This document shows, piece by piece, positions 7,122 to 11,192 of a DNA stretch of 11,192 nucleotides. This stretch comes from an uncultured Clostridia bacterium (GTDB taxonomy: Bacteria; Bacillota; Clostridia; UBA1381; UMGS1253). Positions within the stretch are counted from its first letter, which is position 1. Each line of letters starts with the position of its first letter. The stretch spans positions 1-11,192 of the forward strand of contig CALAUK010000062.1 of assembly GCA_937892135.1 (NCBI GenBank). The letters are read 5' to 3'. Under the pieces are notes generated by a model. That model had not been told where the DNA came from. It was given only the letters and a program-made list of their open reading frames with translations, and searched no databases. A program made the translations under genes and the position numbers.

Positions 7122-7150
7122 TGGACTTTTGTTTTAAATTATGCTAAAAT
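7122..7150 (+). promoter_or_regulatory. Rightward promoter for the deacylase-leuA pair
   Basis: TGGACT (7122-7127) and TAAAAT (7145-7150), with a 17-base spacer and a TGC extended -10 element (7142-7144), fit a sigma-A promoter. The transcript would begin near 7157, giving a leader of about 26 bases. That leaves no room for a T-box or leucine attenuator ahead of the operon. Confidence 0.75.
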
Positions 7151-7182
7151 AGTTAAAAATACGCTATTTGAAGAGGATTTTT

Positions 7183-7665
7183 ATGAAACCAAACTACAAA
7201 ACCAATGCTATGAGAATATTAGACACAAAAAAGGCGGTCTATAAGGTGCATACCTACGAGGGAGCAGACGAGTTTAAAGACGGTGTGACTATTGCAAACG
7301 AGCTTGGTCAGGATGCCCGAAGAGTTTTTAAAACACTTGTAACCATCTCTTCTTCAAAAGAGTATTATGTGTTTTGTGTGCCTGTGGCAGAAGAGCTTTG
7401 CTTAAAAGCGGCGGCAAGAGCCGTAGGCGAGAAAAGTGTTGAAATGATTAAGGTAGGAGATATCACAAAGGTAACGGGATATATAAGAGGGGGTTGTACT
7501 CCTGTCGGAATGAAAAAAGAGTATAAAACTGTTATTGATAAGTCGGCAGAAGATTTAGACACCTTTTTTATAAGCGCAGGAAAGCGCGGTTTTCAGCTTG
7601 AGATTTCATTAGATGAGCTTAAAAAGGCAAAAGACTTTGAGCTTTATGATATAACGCAAAAGTAA
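7183..7665 (+). CDS. ybaK: YbaK-type aminoacyl-tRNA deacylase, probably Cys-tRNA(Pro)
   Basis: This is a 160-residue free-standing editing protein of the YbaK/EbsC family. Such proteins hydrolyse mischarged tRNA, classically Cys-tRNA-Pro made in error by prolyl-tRNA synthetase. Visible marks are the N-terminal helix with KTNAMRILD, the conserved lysine in RRVFKTLV (Lys50), the segment FCVPVAEELCLKAAARAVG (64-82), and the substrate loop GYIRGGCTPVG (99-109). VIDKSAEDLDTFFISAGKRG (117-136) follows. Length is normal. ATG 7183 is preferred since AGAGGA (7172-7177) lies 5 bases upstream; an in-frame TTG at 7168 lacks such a site. It is the first gene of a likely two-gene operon, 16 bases before leuA. 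The family is secure; the precise tRNA substrate is inferred. Confidence 0.92.
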   Translation: MKPNYKTNAMRILDTKKAVYKVHTYEGADEFKDGVTIANELGQDARRVFKTLVTISSSKEYYVFCVPVAEELCLKAAARAVGEKSVEMIKVGDITKVTGYIRGGCTPVGMKKEYKTVIDKSAEDLDTFFISAGKRGFQLEISLDELKKAKDFELYDITQK

Positions 7666-7681
7666 CAGAGGGGGGATTTTG

Positions 7682-9184
7682 ATGGCGAGAATTAGATTTT
7701 TTGACACAACACTTCGTGACGGCGAGCAGACACCCGGAGTTAATCTTAATATGGAAGAAAAGCTAGACATTGCAAAAAGGCTTGAGACATTGGGAATTGA
7801 TGTTATCGAGGCTGGCTTTGCTGCGTCTTCTTCAGGGGATTTTCAGGCGATTTCCGAGGTCGCTAAAAGAATTTCAAACTCTTATGTTTGTTCTTTGGCA
7901 AGAGCCGTTAAATCAGATATTGATGCGGCATGGGAGTGCGTTAAAAATGCGAAAATGCCATATATTCACACCTTTATTGCAACAAGCGATATTCATATGA
8001 AATACAAGCTTAAAATGACAGAGGATATGGTTTTAGAAAATGCCATTGAAGCTGTTAAATATGCAAAAAAGTTTTGTGAGCAGGTAGAATTCAGCGCAGA
8101 AGATGCATCAAGGTCAAGGCCTGAATTTTTGTATAGGATTTTTGAAGAGGTTATAAAAGCGGGCGCAACATGCATAAATGTTCCCGATACTGTTGGATAT
8201 TCAAATCCCCGTGACTTTTCAAACCTTATAAGAGGAATTAAAGAAAATGTTTCGGGAATAGAAAATGTGTTTTTAAGTGTTCACTGTCATAACGATTTGG
8301 GCATGGCAACGGCAAACACCTTAGCGGCTCTTCAGGCGGGCGCAACTCAGGCAGAATGTACGATTAACGGCCTTGGTGAAAGAGCGGGAAACACCGCTTT
8401 TGAAGAGGTTGTTATGGGCATTTACACAAGACCTGAGCTTTATAATAACCCCGTATATAATATTGATACTACAAGAATTGCAAGAATAAGCAAGGCTGTT
8501 TCAAGCGTGTCGGGCATAAGTATAAACCCCTTAAAGCCCATTGTCGGCGCCAACGCTTTTGCTCACGAGTCTGGCATACATCAGGATGGAGTCTTAAAAA
8601 ACCCTTTAACTTATGAGATTATGACACCTGAGACAATAGGCCTTTCAAAAGCAAAGCTTCCTTTGGGCAAGCTTTCGGGAAGAGCGGCGTTTAAAAGCTA
8701 TATAGAAGAGATGGGCTACAGCCTTGAAAAAGAAGAGCTTGATAAGGCGTTCGGCAGGTTTAAAGAGCTTGCAGACAAGAAAAAAGAAGTTTTAGACGAG
8801 GATATTGAGGCGATTGTTAACGAGCGTATGGCAAAGGTGCCTGAGATTTATCAGATGCTTTCAATGCAGGTATCAAGCGGAAACAATATGATTGCAACTG
8901 CAACGGTTACTATGCAAAAAGAAGATGAAGTGTTTACCGATGCGGCAACGGGAGACGGTCCTTTGGATGCAATCTTTAAAACCATACAGCGTATGACAAA
9001 TGTTCATCCCGTTTTAAAAACATATCAGCTTCGTGCCGTTACAGACGGAACAGACGCCTTAAGCGAGGCTACTATAATGATTTTGGAAAACGGAAAGCCT
9101 TTCCGTGCAAAGGCGGTTAGTACCGACGTGCTTGAATCGAGTGCTAAGGCGTATTTAAATGCAATAAACAGGAGTTTGTTATAA
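7682..9184 (+). CDS. leuA: 2-isopropylmalate synthase
   Basis: LeuA condenses acetyl-CoA with 2-oxoisovalerate to 2-isopropylmalate, the first committed step of leucine synthesis. The 500-residue protein shows DTTLRDGEQTPGVNLN at the N terminus (Arg12 and Asp13 catalytic). It also has the metal-binding HCHNDLGMAT (His201, His203), INGLGERAGNTAFEE (228-242) and HESGIHQDGVLKN (295-307). The C-terminal leucine-sensing regulatory domain (about 386-500, with TGDGPLDA and SSAKAYLNAIN) is present, so feedback inhibition by leucine is expected. The INGLGERAGN pattern and high likeness to Bacillus LeuA favour this over citramalate or homocitrate synthase, though those relatives share the fold. ATG 7682 follows GAGGGGGG by 6 bases. 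It is not joined to leuBCD or ilv genes here, and a terminator ends the unit right after it. Confidence 0.94.
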   Translation: MARIRFFDTTLRDGEQTPGVNLNMEEKLDIAKRLETLGIDVIEAGFAASSSGDFQAISEVAKRISNSYVCSLARAVKSDIDAAWECVKNAKMPYIHTFIATSDIHMKYKLKMTEDMVLENAIEAVKYAKKFCEQVEFSAEDASRSRPEFLYRIFEEVIKAGATCINVPDTVGYSNPRDFSNLIRGIKENVSGIENVFLSVHCHNDLGMATANTLAALQAGATQAECTINGLGERAGNTAFEEVVMGIYTRPELYNNPVYNIDTTRIARISKAVSSVSGISINPLKPIVGANAFAHESGIHQDGVLKNPLTYEIMTPETIGLSKAKLPLGKLSGRAAFKSYIEEMGYSLEKEELDKAFGRFKELADKKKEVLDEDIEAIVNERMAKVPEIYQMLSMQVSSGNNMIATATVTMQKEDEVFTDAATGDGPLDAIFKTIQRMTNVHPVLKTYQLRAVTDGTDALSEATIMILENGKPFRAKAVSTDVLESSAKAYLNAINRSLL

Positions 9185-9187
9185 AAT

Positions 9188-9221
9188 AAAAAAGGTAAGT
9201 TCATTTGAACTTACCTTTTTT
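9188..9221. terminator. Two-way terminator between leuA and upp
   Basis: A perfect 15-bp stem (9188-9202 with 9207-9221, loop ATTT) has As on its left flank and Ts on its right. It reads as an intrinsic terminator for leuA rightward and for upp leftward. It begins three bases past the leuA stop and ends 10 bases before the upp stop. Confidence 0.93.
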
Positions 9222-9231
9222 GTTTGCTAAA

Positions 9232-9861
9232 TTAAAGCGTTCCAAACAATCTGTCGCCTGCATCGCCAAGACCGGGAACAATGTATTTATGGTCGTTTAA
9301 GCACTCATCTATTGCACCACAGAAGATTTCAACATCGGGGTGAGCCTCGCGAAGAGCCTTAACACCTTCGGGAGCCGCTATGATACACATAAACTTGATT
9401 CTCTTTGCGCCTCTTCTTTTTATAAAGTCAATAGCTGCAATAGCGCTTCCGCCTGTTGCAAGCATCGGGTCAAGAACAAGTGCCTGACGCTCTTCAATAT
9501 CTGTGGGAAGCTTGCAGTAGTATTCAACGGGCTGATGAGTTTCAGGGTCACGGTAAAGACCGATATGACCAACCTTTGCGGCGGGGATTAAGCTCATCAT
9601 AGCATCAACCATGCCAAGACCTGCACGCAAAATAGGAACTAAAGCAACCTGCTTGTGAATAAAATGACCTGTTGTCTCTGTAAGGGGAGTTTCTACTTTT
9701 GCTTCTGTAAGCTCAAGGTCACGTGTTGCCTCGTAGCCCATAAGTATAGCAATTTCGTTTACCAAATCACGAAAATCCTTAACCATAGTATCCTTTGAAC
9801 GAATTATAGAGATTTTGTGCTTGATAAGCGGATGCTGCATTTCATGTACCATATTATCCAT
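9232..9861 (-). CDS. upp: Uracil phosphoribosyltransferase
   Basis: Upp salvages uracil by joining it to PRPP to give UMP. The 209 residues match the usual family length exactly when the start is the ATG at 9861 (MDNMVHEMQHPL). That ATG has AAAGGAG (complement of 9870-9876) 8 bases upstream; a longer frame to 9906 would add 15 atypical residues and run up to the -10 box. Visible motifs are VPILRAGLGMVDA (75-87), the PRPP loop LVLDPMLATGGSA (128-140), and the C-terminal uracil-binding segment PGLGDAGDRLFGT (196-208). It is a single-gene unit with its own promoter and a shared terminator. I see no PyrR-binding leader structure or other regulator in the short leader. Identification is secure. 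Confidence 0.97.
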   Translation of the reverse strand: MDNMVHEMQHPLIKHKISIIRSKDTMVKDFRDLVNEIAILMGYEATRDLELTEAKVETPLTETTGHFIHKQVALVPILRAGLGMVDAMMSLIPAAKVGHIGLYRDPETHQPVEYYCKLPTDIEERQALVLDPMLATGGSAIAAIDFIKRRGAKRIKFMCIIAAPEGVKALREAHPDVEIFCGAIDECLNDHKYIVPGLGDAGDRLFGTL

Positions 9862-9904
9862 ATATAAGACTCCTTTGTTTAAAATTTTTACACCAATTTT
9901 CTTC

Positions 9905-9933
9905 ATTATACAACAAAAAATTTAAATTGTCCA
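9905..9933 (-). promoter_or_regulatory. Leftward promoter for upp
   Basis: On the minus strand TGGACA (complement of 9928-9933) and a perfect TATAAT (complement of 9905-9910) are separated by 17 bases. The start would fall near 9898, leaving a leader of about 37 bases. Its -35 box lies only 8 bases from that of the opposite promoter. Confidence 0.85.
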
Positions 9934-9941
9934 GCATTTTC

Positions 9942-9970
9942 TTGAAAAAGGATAGAGTTGGTGGTATAAT
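9942..9970 (+). promoter_or_regulatory. Rightward promoter for the isochorismatase-like gene
   Basis: TTGAAA (9942-9947) and TATAAT (9965-9970) are 17 bases apart, with TGG forming an extended -10 element. The leader would be about 32 bases, ending in the strong site CGGAGG. It is back to back with the upp promoter. Confidence 0.85.
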
Positions 9971-10008
9971 TAGATTTACAGATATGAAAGTTCGGAGGTT
10001 GTATTAAA

Positions 10009-10515
10009 ATGAAATATTTAATCGTTGTTGATATGCAGGTCGATTTTATAACAGGAAGTCTTGGCAGTAAGATGGCAGAAGAAATTGTTTGTGGTGTAGT
10101 AGAAAAAGTAAAATCGTTTGAAGGAAAAGTGATTTTTACAAGAGATACGCATTATGCAGATTATATGAAGACACAAGAGGGGATAAAGCTTCCCGTTGAG
10201 CATTGTATTAAAGATACAGACGGATGGCAGATTTGCGATGAATTAAAGCCGTATGTAAATGATGTTATTGATAAAATAACGTTCGGAAGCATCGAATTGC
10301 CGGAGATGATTAAGGGATATGGCGATGAAATTGAAGAAATTCAGCTTTGCGGATTATGTACGGATATTTGCGTAATTTCAAACGCCATGATATTAAAAGC
10401 CGCCTTTCCGGAAGCAAAAATAATTGTTGACAGTAAATGTTGTGCCGGCGTGAGCATAGACAGCCATAATACTGCCCTTGATGCAATGAAGGCCGTGCAG
10501 ATAGAAATCATTTAA
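10009..10515 (+). CDS. Isochorismatase-fold cysteine hydrolase (nicotinamidase-related), substrate unknown
   Basis: This 168-residue protein belongs to the isochorismatase/nicotinamidase family of cysteine hydrolases. The catalytic triad reads as Asp8 (VVDMQVDF), Lys89 (DKITFGS) and Cys117 (CGLCTDICV), with the family's usual order and spacing. Part of the nicotinamidase metal site is seen: Asp46 and His48 in RDTH and His65 in VEHC. The middle histidine of the classical four-residue site is not at its usual place, where Tyr/Lys occupy DYMKTQEG. That pattern suggests a side branch rather than a proven PncA, so no symbol is given. It may act in NAD or base salvage, or on another small amide. 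Start ATG 10009 follows GGAGG (9994-9998) by 10 bases. It is cytoplasmic with no signal peptide. It has its own promoter, divergent from upp; no clear terminator follows. Confidence 0.85.
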   Translation: MKYLIVVDMQVDFITGSLGSKMAEEIVCGVVEKVKSFEGKVIFTRDTHYADYMKTQEGIKLPVEHCIKDTDGWQICDELKPYVNDVIDKITFGSIELPEMIKGYGDEIEEIQLCGLCTDICVISNAMILKAAFPEAKIIVDSKCCAGVSIDSHNTALDAMKAVQIEII

Positions 10516-10571
10516 TGATTTCAAAGAAGGTTCTATCACATATATAGATTAAATAATTTTTTAATCCAGTC

Positions 10572-10577
10572 TTGACA
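10572..10577 (+). promoter_or_regulatory. Possible -35 box ahead of the beta-glucosidase gene
   Basis: A perfect TTGACA lies 60 bases before the GH1 start. At 16-18 bases downstream only poor -10 matches (around TGTTAAGT, 10594-10601) are seen. It may be an activator-dependent promoter, or chance. I found no ribonucleic antiterminator element of the LicT/BglG type and no convincing CcpA site in the leader. Confidence 0.4.
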
Positions 10578-10636
10578 TGTGCTTAGTAAAGAATGTTAAG
10601 TTTGTTGAAAACATATATACAAAGGAGAAATAAAAG

Positions 10637-11192
10637 ATGGGCTTTAAAAAGGATTTTGTGTGGGGTGCAGCAACTGCATCTTATCAGATAGAGGGCGCAC
10701 ATAAAGAGGATGGAAAAGGTCTTAATATATGGGATGTCTTTTCTCACGAACCGGGTAATGTACAGTGCGGTCATACAGGTGACATTGCTTGCGACCATTA
10801 TCATAAATTTAAAGAAGACATAGCTCTTATGAGAGAGTTAGGTATTAAGGCGTATCGTTTTTCTCTTAGTTGGACACGCATTTTCCCTGAAGGAATAGGC
10901 GAAGTGAACGAAAAAGGTGCGAAGTTCTATTCGGATTTGATTGACGAACTTGTGAAAAACGGTATAGAGCCATATATCACGCTTTTCCATTGGGATTATC
11001 CCTATGCACTTTATAAAAAAGGCGGATGGTTAAATGAGGAGAGCGTAAAATGGTTTGCAGATTATGCAGCAAAGGTTTCTAAGCTTTATTCTGACCGCGT
11101 AAAATATTTTATTACCTTTAATGAGCCGCAGTGCTTTATTGGTCAAGGTTACCTTTCGGGTGTCCATGCCCCTGGATTAAAGGTTTCGTACA
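10637..11192 (+). CDS. Glycoside hydrolase family 1 beta-glucosidase, N-terminal part
   Basis: The frame opens at ATG 10637, 9 bases after AAAGGAG (10621-10627), and is still open at the window edge, so 185 residues of an expected 440-480 are seen. It starts with the GH1 signature DFVWGAATASYQIEGA (6-21, with the sugar-binding Gln17). RFSLSWTRIFPEG (74-86) and FHWDYPYAL (117-125, His118) follow. The acid/base catalyst motif TFNEPQ (160-165) gives Glu163. GYLSGVHAPG (171-180) follows, typical of intracellular beta-glucosidases. The nucleophile glutamate and the residues that separate 6-phospho-beta-glucosidases from plain beta-glucosidases lie in the missing C-terminal half, so the exact substrate stays open. 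There is no signal peptide; the substrate would be imported cellobiose or another beta-glucoside. Confidence 0.94.
   Translation, partial: MGFKKDFVWGAATASYQIEGAHKEDGKGLNIWDVFSHEPGNVQCGHTGDIACDHYHKFKEDIALMRELGIKAYRFSLSWTRIFPEGIGEVNEKGAKFYSDLIDELVKNGIEPYITLFHWDYPYALYKKGGWLNEESVKWFADYAAKVSKLYSDRVKYFITFNEPQCFIGQGYLSGVHAPGLKVSY

Noticed and set aside
9340..9591. Plus-strand open frame of 83 codons opposite upp
   Set aside because: It lies wholly within the secure upp gene on the other strand and resembles no protein I know.
10504..10522. Palindrome GAAATCATT/AATGATTTC at the end of the hydrolase gene as a terminator
   Set aside because: It overlaps the stop codon and is followed by purines rather than a T-run.
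10547..10566. GATTAAA/TTTAATC hairpin as a terminator before the beta-glucosidase gene
   Set aside because: The stem is nearly all A-T, and no T-run follows it; too weak to call.
10605..10620. TGAAAACATATATACA as a CcpA (cre) site ahead of the GH1 gene
   Set aside because: The central CG and several flanking positions of the cre consensus do not match.
10583..10804. Minus-strand open frame of 73 codons across the GH1 start
   Set aside because: It overlaps the clearly coding GH1 N terminus and its ribosome binding site; Cys/Leu-rich composition is typical of an antisense shadow.
1..11192. A defence, toxin-antitoxin, CRISPR or natural-product system
   Set aside because: All sizeable frames are accounted for by housekeeping families, and no direct-repeat arrays or small paired toxin-like genes are seen.

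Overview
This looks like a stretch of ordinary chromosome from a low- to mid-GC Gram-positive bacterium, most likely an anaerobic member of the Clostridia. The reasons are strong AGGAG-type ribosome binding sites, TTG starts, textbook sigma-A promoters with 17-bp spacers, tight hairpin-plus-T terminators, and the pnp then M16-peptidase order known from Bacillota. The genus cannot be fixed from the sequence. I see no phage, transposon, CRISPR, defence or secondary-metabolite genes.

Layout. Bases 1-2084 hold the 3' end of pnp (PNPase, RNA decay), a hairpin, and an M16-family zinc peptidase read from a TTG start. Bases 2094-4641 hold thrS (threonyl-tRNA synthetase without the usual TGS domain) behind its own promoter, a weak hairpin, a tRNA-Arg(CCU), a strong terminator and a YgjV-like membrane protein. 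Bases 4650-6073 hold a single-gene unit for a cytoplasmic neutral-ceramidase-like protein with a consensus promoter. It shares a two-way terminator with the convergent RluA-family pseudouridine synthase gene.

Bases 7032-7182 are a divergent promoter region. Rightward from it run a YbaK-type aminoacyl-tRNA deacylase and leuA (2-isopropylmalate synthase), 16 bases apart. A second two-way terminator separates leuA from the convergent upp (uracil phosphoribosyltransferase). A second divergent region (9862-10008) drives upp leftward and an isochorismatase-fold cysteine hydrolase rightward. The window ends inside a glycoside hydrolase family 1 beta-glucosidase gene, whose open frame runs off the right edge.

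Functionally this is a housekeeping set: RNA turnover and modification, tRNA charging and proofreading, leucine synthesis, base salvage and beta-glucoside use. No gene-free stretch exceeds 300 bases. The proteins whose roles are really open are the ceramidase-like enzyme, the isochorismatase-like hydrolase and the YgjV-like membrane protein. The more unusual points are the TGS-less ThrS without a T-box leader, the closely packed divergent promoters, and the tRNA with no clear promoter of its own.
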